64,000 bases of DNA, from the NCBI GenBank assembly GCA_963965975.1, contig OZ014421.1, positions 2,159,001 through 2,223,000 of the forward strand. The letters are read 5' to 3'. This document shows positions 43,403 to 55,285 of the stretch, piece by piece (position 1 is the first letter of the stretch; every line of letters begins with the position of its first letter). This stretch comes from Xestospongia bergquistia. Taxonomy: Eukaryota > Porifera > Demospongiae > Haplosclerida > Petrosiidae. The notes beneath the pieces are model-generated. The model was not told where the DNA came from. It ran no database searches and saw only the letters and a list, made by a program, of their open reading frames with translations. The position numbers were made by a program, and so were the translations under genes.

Positions 43403-44832
43403 GAAGATATTCCTTTAAGGAATCTTGGCTATTAAGGGCATCAGTAAATGTATTTCCTTCAACGCATAATCTGGGAATGTCCCTGAGCAACAAATAAAAT
43501 TTGGCTTAGAAAAAGTTTACTTAGATTTTTAGTCAAAGTAAGATGATTGGTCCACCCACTAATCATGCCCAATCTAGGTTAGTACTTGTTGACTAGAGCC
43601 CACTTTCAAGTATTTTAACCCTTTTATGACTCATATTGAGCTCCATTTTTGAACAATGGATTGTTACATGATGTATTTAAACTAGGAACTTCACCGTTAG
43701 TAATCTAGCTAATAAAATTGAAATAATAAATACAGCTAAACTCATTTCATATAAACTTTAATTAAGTTAGTGATTATCAACGTCATTGTTATTATTTAAT
43801 ATTACTGACTTTTCTTTTATTGGAAATTATTTGATCCTATTTTTGCCAATTGGAAATCACAGTTTCAAGGGAAACAAAGAGACAAACGAGCTGTTTTATA
43901 ATAATTATTTTATTATTATATTACTTTATAATTGTAATAATCTATTGTTATAACATTCATTATTATTATTGATTGTTTGTTAATATTATTTATTACAAAG
44001 ACATTGTATTTAGTTGTATTTTAAAATAAAAATGATATGACAAGTAACGTAATTAAAATGTCACACATTAGTTACCATGACAACAAGTGTCAAATAAACT
44101 TTATTATTGGGTCTCATAAATCAGTCCTTCATACTTTAAATAACAAGTGAGTATCCTGTCTTATAATTCTATGTAATATGTATATGAGTTGTCACTATTG
44201 TGTCTATTGTTTTTATTGCAGTATTGTATAGGTAGCCCCTCCCATAACTTCTGATGACACTGTTGAATTTAATCTCTACTACTGGTAGTGCTACTAATGT
44301 ATCTCTTATAACAGTAAATGATTGATATATAATGACTGACTGACACCATTTATTGTGGACTTACAAGGACAAACCCATTCACTATATAGCTAATATATAT
44401 TTACAAAATTAGACCACACAAATGGTGTCATAATACAGAAATTTAATTTGTGGTTATTAGAATTCTTATGAAAAGTATCATAATTATTGTAATAGTAGAC
44501 TATACATTGATATGTTTTGAAGGTATTCTTCTAATATGACCACTAACCATAAAGTTATGATAATAACACCAATTTCTTATAGATGCTATAGTAACATCTT
44601 GTAAGTTAGAAATGGTGGTCTAGAATTAGAATAGTTCACTTACATCCGTTTTATACCAAACTATATGAATTACTATGGTATTCACAAGAAGTGATATCAA
44701 TTAATTAACATACATTATTCTTATTTTATAAAAAGGCTTCGGTTATACAACTTATTTATCTTCTTTGTTCTTCAGTTTGACATTAATTCTCTATTGTTCT
44801 TCTGATCTTTCACTGTTGAATTTGCTGTCATC
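43403..44832. promoter_or_regulatory. class A 5' flank and TATA-type promoter of the 44833 copy
   Basis: No gene is seen. 43480-44000 matches 29290-29830; 44160-44560 is the conserved class A 5' flank. TATAAAAAGG at 44727-44736 lies ~100 bases before the ATG, matching the TATA-like box of gene A2. Confidence 0.45.
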
Positions 44833-47800
44833 ATGAGCTGGTGTCATATCTATTATATAACATCAGTTATACTGTATATCTATAGTGGATATGTTACTGC
44901 TTCTGAGTATTATGTCTCTGCAGCTCCTAATGGAGTACCTTGTCCTCGTACTCACCTACCTTGTCACAAACTCTCCCACTATACTGATGACTATACATCT
45001 TACTTCACTGATGACACAATTTTTTACTTCCTAGAGGGAACTCATATTCTACAAGATACATTGGAGATCAGTGGTGTAAGTAATATAACTCTACAGGGAC
45101 TGGGACATATAGAACAAGGCTTTCATGAGACAGTTATGCAATCTACATCAATAATAAGGTTAAATGGTTACAACAGTAGTTATATACTATTTACTTATAG
45201 CACAGATATTGTATTGAAATTGTTAACAATAGCAAACTATGGATTTAATTTAAATTCAAATTTTATTGATAGCTTAATCTTTGGTGAGATCAATAATGTC
45301 GCATTGGAATGGGTATCAGTCCAGAATGGTTCTGGTAAAGGACTCGTTATTTTCAATGCTTTTGATGTGTTGATCACTAATTGCAATTTTGCTAATAATG
45401 GATATCCTAATAGTGTTGTAGCCAATGCACATATTTCCTATGATGACCAGACTAAAAGAATGTCCAGAATTAATATTGTGAAATCAAATTTCACACTGGG
45501 CTTAGGAACTGGCTTGATTTTGTTATATCATATTAATAATGAAATTGAAGTTGAGGTAATCATTGAAAATAGTGAGTTTTCACATAATAATGGTCAGTAT
45601 GCAGGAGGAGTGTACATTATACTCAATTCTGGAAGTGGTAGTATTGCATTTAGTAATTGTACTATATACAACAATTCCTATTGGAATGAAGGAGGAGGTG
45701 GAGTTTACATTTATTTGCAAAATGGAAATGGTAGTATTGAGTTTAGTAATAGCACTATATACAACAATACTGCTCATAATGGAGGAGGAGTGTACAGTTA
45801 CTTATATAATGGAAGTGGTAGTATTGAGTTTAGTAACTGCAATATTTATAACAATACTGCATACTATGGATCAGGAGTGTTCATTATTACTTTACTCTCT
45901 GCTTCAAAGGTCAGGGTTTTTTTTACAAATGTTTCATTTCATTTCAATAAAGCATCAAAGATGCTTAACAAATATCAATCTGCTATGTTACTTATGAATA
46001 TTGAAAATGTTCTTTTGGACCAAATTGATATTAGTAACCATAACACAAGTGGTTTAGTAAGTATCAATAGTCCAATAATGTTTGATGGACATAGTACATT
46101 TGTAAACAATTCTGGCATTTATGGTGGAGGCATTGCTTTATATGGACTCTCCCAAATATTGCTAAATCAGAACACAAACATATCATTTGTCAATAATCAT
46201 GCTAGTGAGTCAGGTGGTGGAATCTTTGTATCAAAAGTTGTTAATACCATTGACCATACATTTTGTACCTTTAACATTTTTTTTATTATAATAATGGTTT
46301 TAAGCCAATGTTATATTTTGTCAACAACACAGCTGATATATCTGGTGATGTATTGTATGGAGGTGAAATATCTGATTGTGTGAACTTTGACTTTGATCAC
46401 CAATTTCATTATCCTCAACAAACAGGTCTATCAGTAGTGTCATCAAATCCTATCCAAGTGTGTTTTTGTGAATCAAACATACAAAATTGCTCTATTACAA
46501 ACTTCAATATAACTGCAATACCTGGAATTAATATCAATATATCACTAGCTACTGTTGGTAATAAAGATGGCTTAACAAAGGGTGTAATAAAATTGACAAC
46601 ATCAGATAATTCATCATCTACTGTACAAACTGACAATACTAGACTAAATGCAACTTGTACCAATGTAACCTTCAAGATAACAGCAAACCCTTCATTGAAC
46701 ACATCAAAAGTCTATGTAACACTTGAAGGTTTACTCAATGGACTTTCACCTGATGACTATGCTAAAGACATTGAAGTTAGCATTGAGTCCTGTCCAATTG
46801 GGTTTCCATTACTAAATGATGCTTGCAGTTGTAGAGCTGAATTAAATACATCTTCAATAACTTGTGATATTAACACTCAAATTATAACTAGAAATGGTGA
46901 TATGTGGATTGGTTATAAAAATGACTCAGACTGTCTAATTGTTTATCCTCTTTGCCCCTTTGATTACTGCAACAATGGAAAAATTTATTTTAACATCACC
47001 TCTCCTGATCCACAGTGTCTTTACAATCGATCTGGCATACTCTGTGGACAATGTAGTGATGGTCTTAGTCTCATGTTAGGTTCGAATTATTGTGGACAAT
47101 GTACTAATAACTACATAGCTCTTATCATTCCATTTGCTGTGGCTGGTATAGCACTGATAGCTTTTATCATTACTTTAAATCTAACTGTGTCCATGGGTAC
47201 AATCAATGGACTTATATTCTATGCTAATATTGTCAAAATATATGAACCCATCTTCTTTCCCAATGGTCCTGTGAAAGTTCTTAGTCAATTTATTTCCTGG
47301 CTCAATCTTGATCTGGGTATTGAGACTTGTTTCTTTGATGGTATGGATTCTTGCAGTAAGATGTGGCTACAGTTTATCTTTCCAGGCTATGTTTGGTTTC
47401 TACTAATACTCATTATAATATCATCACAATATTCCAGCAAAGTGGTTCGACTTGTGGGTTCACATGCAGTTCCAGTACTAGCCACTATGATCCTTCTCTC
47501 TTATACCAAACTGATACGTACTGTCTTCCAAGCCCTTTATTTTGTCAATATTCAGTGTAATGGTAATAATAATGTGACATTATTGAGGTGGTATATTGAT
47601 GCTAATGTCCAATATGTAGGAGGTTATTGTCATCTACCATTGTTCCTGTTCTCACTGGCTGTACTCATTTTACTTATTATTCCATACACCTTCTACCTTC
47701 TTACTATACCATTATTTGAAGGACCTCTATCAAAATACATGCGTTGCTGCCAAAAGTATATGAAACCTTTCTTTGATGCATATGGAGGTCCATATAAGGA

Positions 47801-48332
47801 CAAGTGTCGTTTTTGGACTGGATTTTTACTACTCGTTCGTGTTGTCTTAGCACTAGTTGTGTCTTTAGATACTGAGACTACTATAAGTTTGGATGTGTTA
47901 ACATCTCTCTTATTTGTTATTATATCAATGTACTTCCTTTTGACAGGAATATATCGACATTTACCTTTGGCTTGTCTAGAGATGTCTTTTTTTCTTAATC
48001 TCATGATTATAGCTTATGTGAATGCACAAACCTACAAAACATCAAATTCAAGGCAAGTGTTAAGTGTTGCTTTAGTATCAGTATCATTTATAGTATTCTG
48101 TGGTATTATCTTCTATCATGTTTGGGATCATCTGTCTAAATCTTGTTTTAAACGACCATTTGCAAAAATTAGGAGTGTATTTAAGAAGCCTCCACCAGAT
48201 CCTATAATAACTGAAGATGCAGAAGTTCCTTTAATGTGTCCTGGATCCCCTGCTTTAATATGTGAAACTAGTTCAGTGACTGTAGTATCAGTAGTAATGA
48301 GACGAGAATCACTACTGGATGATGATGACTAA
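44833..48332 (+). pseudogene. class A receptor gene with a one-base frameshift (gene A3)
   Basis: A full-length class A copy: signal peptide, beta-helix with three 87-base repeat units, GININISLATVG module, 12-cysteine region, about eight membrane segments, tail ending RRESLLDDDD. One base is missing in a T8 run at ~46275-46282 relative to A1 and A2 (ACCTTTAACATTTTTTTTAT against acctttaataatctttcttat), at about codon 482. The reading frame then runs on to a stop at 46383, giving a 516-residue product without membrane segments; the rest stays open from 46308 to 48332. No other defect is seen, so this is a very young pseudogene, a sequencing error in a homopolymer, or a gene for a secreted ectodomain. 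Confidence 0.85.
45604..45870 (+). repeat. three beta-helix repeat units (93+87+87 bp) in gene A3
   Basis: Junctions fall at 45604, 45697 and 45784, ending at 45871. The first unit carries a two-codon insertion (YWNEGGG), the others are 87 bases. Confidence 0.85.
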
Positions 48333-48513
48333 TGATTGATTTCTTGACATATAATACAATTGTTTGAATTCTATCTTATAAAACTGATTTATATTGCCTT
48401 ACTTTTGATATGTAGTTAACAGTATTAGCTTTATGCAATGTAAATTATGTACTACTAAACTTACTGTTCATTTTTGTTACTGCTGTTGTTTTTGTTATTG
48501 AGTATAACAAAAT
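48333..48513. other. class A 3' flank, truncated
   Basis: The usual class A 3' flank begins but is cut after ~170 bases, where the scrambled copy F starts, instead of continuing for ~1.2 kb. Confidence 0.5.
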
Positions 48514-51267
48514 TATAACAATGGCTTTAAGCCAATGTTATATTTTGTCAACAATACAGCTAATATATCTGGTGATGTATTGTATGGAGGTGTAATCACT
48601 AAATGCATGAACTTTGACTTTGATCACCAATTTCATTACCCTCAACAAACGGAAATGGTATTATTGAGTTTAGCAATAGCACTGTATACAACAATACTGC
48701 TCAGTATGGAGGAGGAGTGTACAGTTATTTATATAATGGAAGTGGTAGTATTGAATTTAGTAACTGCAAAATTTATAACAATACTGCATACTATGGATCA
48801 GGACTGTTCATTATTGCCTTGCAATCTACTTCAAAGTTTAGGATTTTTTTTACAAATGCTTCATTTCGTTTAAATAAAGTATCAAAGAAGCTTAATAAAT
48901 ATCAATCTAGTGTGTTAATTATAAATATTGAAAATGTTATTTTTGATCAAATTGATATTAGTAATCATAACACAACTGGTTTAGTGAGTATCAATAGTCC
49001 AATAATGTTTGATGGATATAGTACATTTGTAAACAATTCTGGCATTTATGGTGGAGGCATTGCTTTATATGGATTCTCCCAATTATCACTAAAGGAGAAT
49101 ACAAACATATCATTTGTCAATAATCATGCTAGTGAGTCAGGTGGAGGAATCTTTGTGTCACAAGTTGTTGATAGCTTTGACGTAACATTTTGTATCTTTA
49201 ATAATCTTTCTTATTATAATAATGGTTCTAAGGCAATGTTATATTTTGTCAACAATACAGCTAATATATCTGGTGATGTATTGTATGGAGGTGTAATCAC
49301 TAAATGCATGAACTTTGACTTTGATCACCAATTTCATTACCCTCAACAAACAGGTCTATCAGTAGTGTCATCAAATCCTATCCAAGACTGAAGTGTGTTT
49401 TTGTGAATCAAACATACAAAATTGCTCTATTGCAAACTTCAATATAACTGCAATACCTGGAATTAATGTCAATATATCACTAGCTACTGTTGGTAATAAA
49501 GATGGATTAACAAAAGGTATGATCAAATTGACAACATTTGATAATTCATCATCTACTGTACAAACAGAGAATACTAGACTAAATGCATCTTGTACAAATG
49601 TAACCTTCAAGATAACAGCAAACCCTTCATTGAACACATCGTATATCATTGTAACACTTGAAGACTTACTCAGTGAAGTTTCACCTGATGACTATGCTAA
49701 AGTCATTGAAGTTAGCATTGAGTCCTGTCCAATTGGGTTTCCATTACTAAATGATGTTTGCAGTTGTAGAGCTGAATTAAATACATCTTCAATAACTTGT
49801 GATATTAACACTCAAATTATAACTAGAGATGGTGATGTGTGGATTGGTTATAAAAATGACTCAGACTGTCTTATTGTTTATCCACACTGCCCCTTTGATT
49901 ACTGCAATGATGGAAATATTTATTTTAAAATGACCTCTTCTGATCCACAATGTCTTTACAATCGATCTGGCATACTCTGTGGACAATGTAGTGATGGCCT
50001 TAGTCTCATGTTAGGTTCCAATCAATGTGGGCAATGTACTAATAACTACATAGCTCTTATCATTCCATTTGCTTTTGCTGGTATAGTACTGGTAGCTTTT
50101 ATCATTACTTTAAACTTAACTGTGTCTGTGGGTACAATCAATGGACTTATATTCTATGCTAATGTTGTCAAAATATATGAACCCATCTTCTTTCCCAATG
50201 GTCCTGTGAATGTTCTTAGTCAATTCATTTCCTGGATCAATCTTGATCTGGGTATTGAGACTTGTTTCTTTGATGGTATGGATTCTTGCAGTAAGACATG
50301 GCTACAGTTTATCTTTCCAGGCTATGTTTGGTTTTTACTAATATTTCTTGTAATATCATCGCAATATTCCAGCAAAATTGTTCGACTTGTGGGTTCACAT
50401 GCAGTTCCAGTACTAGCCACTATGATCCTTCTCTCTTATACCAAACTTATACGTACTGTCTTCCAAGCCCTTTATTTTGTCAATATTCAGTGTAATGGTA
50501 ATAATAATGTCACATTATTGAGGTGGTACATTGATGCTAATGTCCAATATGTAGGAGGTTATTGTCATCTACCATTGTTCCTGTTTTCACTAGCTGTTCT
50601 TATTTTACTTATTATTCCATACACCTTCTACCTTCTTACTATACCATTATTTGAAGGACCTTTATCAAAATACATGTGTTGCTGCCAAAAGTATATGAAG
50701 CCTTTCTTTGATGCATATGGAGGTCCATATAAGGACAAGTGTCGTTTTTGGACTGGATTTTTACTACTAGTTCGTGTTGTCTTAGCACTGGTTGTGTCTC
50801 TAGATATTGAGACTACTATAAGTTTGGATGTGTTAACATCTCTCTTATTTGTTATTATGTCAATGTACTTCCTTTTGACAGGAATATATCGACATTTACC
50901 TTTGGCTTGTCTAGAGATGTCTTTTTTTCTTAATCTCATGATTATAGCTTATGTGAATGCGCAAACCTACAAAACATCAAAGTCAAGGCAAGTGTTAAGT
51001 GCTGCTTTAGTATTAGTATCATTTATAGTATTCTGTGGTATTATCTTCTATCATGTTTTGGATCATCTGTCTAAATCTTGTTTGAAACGTCCATTTACAA
51101 AAATCATGAGGGTATTTAAGAAGCCTCCACCAGATCCTATTACTGAAGTAGCAGATGTTCCTTTAATGTGTCCTGGATCCCCTGCTTTAATATGTGAAAC
51201 TAGTTCAGTGACTGTGGTATCAGTAGTAATGAGACGAGAATCACTACTGGATGACGAAATTGACTAA
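48514..51267 (+). pseudogene. class A receptor copy, 5'-truncated and scrambled (gene A4)
   Basis: It has no signal peptide or first ~250 codons. It begins with a stray segment (48535-48649, the ADISGDVLYGG-like end of the beta-helix) that duplicates 49237-49351 of the same copy, fused at 'caacaaac/ggaaatgg' to the middle of the 87-base repeat array. The body is open from there to 49391, where seven extra bases (ACTGAAG type, after 'atccaag') shift the frame and create TGA. From 49393 the frame is again open for 624 codons covering the 12-cysteine region, all membrane segments and the tail RRESLLDDEID. The 3' half is nearly identical to gene A2. A product from the second frame would lack a signal peptide. 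Confidence 0.85.
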
Positions 51268-52510
51268 TGCTTTATTTCTTGACATATAATACATTATTGT
51301 TTGAATTCTACTCATAAAACTGATTTTGTTTGATTTATGCAACCTTATTTTTGATAGGTAGCTAACAGTATTAGCAGTTTGCACTGTAAATTATAACATC
51401 ATGGAAGTGTATTTTTACATACTACTAAACATAATATTGCTATTGTTGTTATTGTTATTTAATATTAATTATAAAGGTATATTTTAAATTGTAACTAACT
51501 CTGATACTGTTATAAGTGCTAATACTGCTCTCAAATGTTGCAATTACATTACATTTTTAAAATGCTCTAATACTGCCCTTTGTTTTATTGGTACATGTAC
51601 ATGTAAATTAATAAGGCTTTTTAATTTTTTGCAACCTTTAACAACATTGCTGAGCACAATCAATTACTCAAGGACCTATATAATTGACTCTAAAAAAATT
51701 CAAGCAATATTGTTAATAATTTAGAGCTTTTTTAAATTTGGATCTTGGACTATGTATAGTCTGCAGTCTTAAGTTAAAAAACAGAAAATTGTTTTTCATA
51801 GTCTAAAGTGTAAGTTAACAGCATATATTATATATATATATTACTAGTTTACATTAATTCATAATACATCATTACTATTAATTTCCTTTTATTTCTATTT
51901 CACTAATTATCAGCATCATTGTAATTATTTTAATATTATCGCCATTCCTTTTATTAGAAATTTTTTAACACTGCATTTGCTCACAGTCTTGAGGAAAACA
52001 AAGAAACAAATGAGCTGTTTTATAACAATTATTATTATATTATTTTATAATTGTAATAATGTTATTGTTATAAAGTTCATTATATTATTATTGATTGTTT
52101 ATTAATAGTATTAATTACAAAATTTATTAGTTATACTTTATCACTGTGTTGTACTAGTTGTGGAAGTCTAGACTTAAGAGTTAAATAAATGACACACCCA
52201 CATATTGACAGTCTTCTTACATGTACCTTTCATTATTGGTAAAGTCATCTTTATCATCTCTCTTAAAGTCATCAGGTACATAAGTAAGCTCTGGCTATGA
52301 GATATGCATCTGGTGTCCATTTATCTGACAATAAGAAGTCTTGAAGTTCAGCTATTAATTAATTTAACTAGAAATAAAAGAAAAAAACAAACTTGAATGA
52401 GTCATATTTACATGTACAGAAATAGATGAATGAAACTTTACAAATGGATTCATGGATAAATCAATGGATGAATAAATAGATATAATATCAATGGACATAA
52501 GAATGTCCAA
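51268..52510. repeat. duplicated 3' flank of class A genes
   Basis: Matches 10879-12110 throughout, apart from a short (TA)n insertion at ~51828-51842 and small indels. No gene is seen. The homology ends at GGACATAAGAATGTCC. Confidence 0.7.
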
Positions 52511-52515
52511 AACAA

Positions 52516-52701
52516 TCATTATGAACTACATGTACCATAATACTACTACTGTAAGCAAACTTCACACATATAATAAAAAATTAAAAATGTAATTGTAATG
52601 AAGATATTCCAGTAGTCCTTGTATCTAGTAGAAAAGAACAATCATTATGAACTACATATACCATAATACTACTACTGTAAGCAAACTTCACACATATAAT
52701 G
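52516..52701. repeat. 61-bp direct repeat, two copies 124 bp apart
   Basis: AATCATTATGAACTACATGT...CAAACTTCACACATATAAT occurs at ~52516 and ~52640 with a few mismatches. The second copy lies in the last intron of the minus-strand gene model, the first just behind its stop codon. Confidence 0.8.
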
Positions 52702-53536
52702 AAAATGTAATTTTTATTTACCAGGGGCTTGATATGTTCTATCATCTAATTTCTCCAACCAAGATTCTAACAAATCCTTTAATGATATACTCTTTAGTCT
52801 CATATAAACCTAACAATATGTCTAAATATAATACATAATACAAAACATTATATGTACTTTTAAAACTCTTGATTCATAAACATTGTCGCAAATTAAATTA
52901 CCCAATATAGTTTCATCAAAATCAATATCTAATATAGACATTAATTAATATAATGTATCCTCATTAATTAAGTATCAAACTATACCTTTACATAAATTAA
53001 GACAATCTCTAAATCCTATTTTTCTACAACCTCAGTACATGTGAGAATAAGCTTTGTTACATACATCACCTACAATATGAAAAAGGAAGTGAAGAAGGAA
53101 GGTACTACATTATATTTATTAAAATTGTAACAATGAAACAATGCCACTATTATATATGTACTTGTATATTTTAAAGTAAAATTAAGACATCAAACTTCAC
53201 ATTAATTAAAGGTGTTAATTCCTCTAGTTATGTGTACTTATGAATACTAACTGTCTTCTAAAAGTTATAAACTTATTATTTATTTTAAAGAAGCTACACA
53301 TTTAAGGTACATGTATATAGACTAGTTCTAACTACCTTTTACAAGTTATCAACAATAATAATTTCTACTGGTTAAGGTAGTTTATCTATGTTATGGTCAT
53401 ACATACATTTTTGAGGTGGTATAGTGACGTCACTATCAGATCTTCTATTAGGCATTGATTGTAGACAACATAAACACAATATATGATTACTGGTAATAGT
53501 ACAGGAGAAGGGGGTGGAGTTGGATGAGTGGAATGA
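52581..53536 (-). CDS. unidentified multi-exon gene or young pseudogene, 3' part
   Basis: Five minus-strand blocks join with GT-AG borders and agreeing phases. 53536-53407 encodes SFHSSNSTPFSCTITS, CLCCLQSMPNRRSDSD and TIPPQK. 53069-52986 encodes CDVCNKAYSHMY, an in-frame TGA, then GCRKIGFRDCLNLCK. 52928-52858 encodes DIDFDETILGNLICDNVYES. 52809-52722 encodes KSISLKDLLESWLEKLDDRT. 52624-52581 encodes DTRTTGISSLQLHF and TAA. Introns are 337, 57, 48 and 97 bases, the short sizes usual for sponge genes. The single TGA means a pseudogene, an allele defect, or (less likely) selenocysteine. An alternative acceptor at 53600 would give a proline-rich frame (PIPAPPPQCRQCPSYVDIF). A further exon-like block lies near 53880-53837 with a GTAAGT donor. 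No family is recognised. Confidence 0.4.
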
Positions 53537-53600
53537 CTAGTAAAGATATCAACATAACTGGGACATTGACGACATTGTGGGGGTGGAGCAGGAATTGGAC

Positions 53601-54131
53601 TAAAAAAAGAAAAGATAGAAATAAAAATAACAACTATTGTACTTAGTTTTATTGGATAATACACCTCAATAGAAACTATATAATATATTAATGAGAATAT
53701 AATTATTGGAGTAATATAGTACTATATTGTGGTTAACCAAATCAAAGTCTTCAAATATATAGAGTAGCCATTGTTACTGGATCGATAGTGTTAATTTTAT
53801 AAACATTTCTAACTTGTTGATGTGTATTACTTACAATGGATGTGATATAATATGGATTGGACCAGGATAAGATGGTTAAGAACTGGAAAGAAAAATATGA
53901 GAAGATGAAAGGAAAGTAGAAAAAACACTTGTACCCAGATACTGAGAGAGAGAGAGATTCATTTATCTTGAATCACTAGGACTAGTATCATGTTGTGATG
54001 GTAAGCAAAAGTCAGAATCTGCCATCAAGCAGTTACAACAAGTCTATGTAAATCAACAACAATCCTGCCAAAAATAACTAATAGTCTATCACTTCTTAAC
54101 TATTATTAATAAACTGGATGTACCATAGAAT
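53601..54131. other. no clear gene; possible upstream exon of the minus-strand gene
   Basis: On the minus strand TTTTTCTTTCCAG precedes a ~44-base block ending ATT/GTAAGTAAT near 53837, good splice signals both ends. How it joins downstream is unresolved because one frame has a stop. The rest is AT-rich. Confidence 0.25.
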
Positions 54132-54932
54132 ATGGCTGGAAAAACAAGGGAGAAACCTGTTATGAGTGATTGTATTTATTGCAATCATTGCAAAAATCTC
54201 TTGTCTTCTAAGACATTTAAAGAGCATTACCACATATACTTTCATCAAGGAAGATGGCTTAAAGCAAAAGATTCTTGTACCAGTTCCTCTAGTCCACTTG
54301 ATGTGTCACCACAACCATTATCACTGGCTATTTAACCGAATTCTACTGAAAGGAATATTATTAGTGAAGAGATTGTTACTTTTGTGCCAGATGATGAAGG
54401 TATATAAGTTCCTACTGACAGTGAGCCTCAGTACACTATTGCATGCTGCTACTTAAGCAACATGACTATAGACTTCATGATAACTGCTATAGTTACTTTA
54501 TATATCAATTGTAGAGTCTTGCTAGTTAACTATTTTTTAAATGTAAATTCGCCTTATATGCCTCCAGTAGATATTTTTGTTTGCAGAAACTGAATATTGG
54601 GAAGAAAATGATATGGATTACTTTCAAACTTACTACTTGGGTTCTCAGGAAGTACCACCTCTAACCAAAGGATTTAATAATGATAAATTGATTTTGGAAG
54701 AGGAAGCTACTGTGTGGTGGATTGTTCTTTTTACATTTGTTTTTCAAACTCCTCATAAAGTGCCTGCACGAGCAATGGAATGGCTTTTAAAATTTCTGGG
54801 AGTCATTATTTGCTTTTTAGGTAAATTTGCTGACACTACAAAATGGCTAGCATCATATCTACCAAACATTAATTACCTGAAAGCAAAATATTTACAAGAA
54901 CAAATTGTACAGGCAGAAATCAAATTTTTATG
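54132..54932 (+). mobile_element. transposon-derived protein gene remnant, copy 2
   Basis: ATG at 54132 opens MAGKTREKPVMSDCIYCNHC, a C-x2-C ... H-x3-4 zinc-finger-like start (SKTFKEHYHIYFHQ). An in-frame TAA follows SLAI, then NIISEEIVTFVPDDE reaches donor GTATATAAG at ~54399. TTTTTGTTTGCAG (ending 54586) begins a second exon of matching phase: ETEYWEENDMDYFQTYYLGS, then a hydrophobic stretch WWIVLFTFVFQTPHKVP and MEWLLKFLGVIICFLGKFAD, stop at 54933. The zinc-finger start plus the KVPxxAxxWLLKFL block recall repeated transposon-associated proteins of sponges and cnidarians (memory, not searched). The internal stop is shared with the 19.3 kb copy. Confidence 0.6.
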
Positions 54933-54964
54933 ATCATGTGTTAACATCCCAACAAGATCAGGAA

Positions 54965-55285
54965 GAACAATTAATTTTTACCAATTACATTGGCTTTCTC
55001 CAAGTCTATGTCTATTTCGACTGTTTCCTTTGATTTGACAGCTTCTGTGTAACCAAAATCTGTTTCATTGAATCTTATTATATCTCTTCGTATGATAAGT
55101 TTTGATGTTTTCTCATCAAGTAACCTGTATCCTTTGGTCTCTTTACTATAACCAACATAGTGTAGTTTATCAGATTTCTTGTCCAACTTTCGTTGTTAAG
55201 CATCTGGTACATGAGCAAATGCTATACACCCAAACATGTTTAGGTGGCTGAGTTTTGGCTTCAGACGTGCAATCTGTTGCTAGGT
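54965..55285 (-). mobile_element. Ty1/copia retrotransposon pol fragment, copy 2
   Basis: Minus-strand motifs LSHLNMFGCIAFAHVPDA, a stop, then KLDKKSDKLHYVGYSKETKG, YRLLDEKTSKLIIRRD and FNETDFGYTE. This is the copia-type integrase to reverse-transcriptase junction. This copy keeps GYS-KGYRL in one frame where copy 1 is broken. No LTR or complete pol is present. Confidence 0.75.

Noticed and set aside
52986..53069. Selenocysteine reading of the TGA as the preferred call
   Set aside because: No SECIS element identified and no known selenoprotein motif; a nonsense mutation is simpler.
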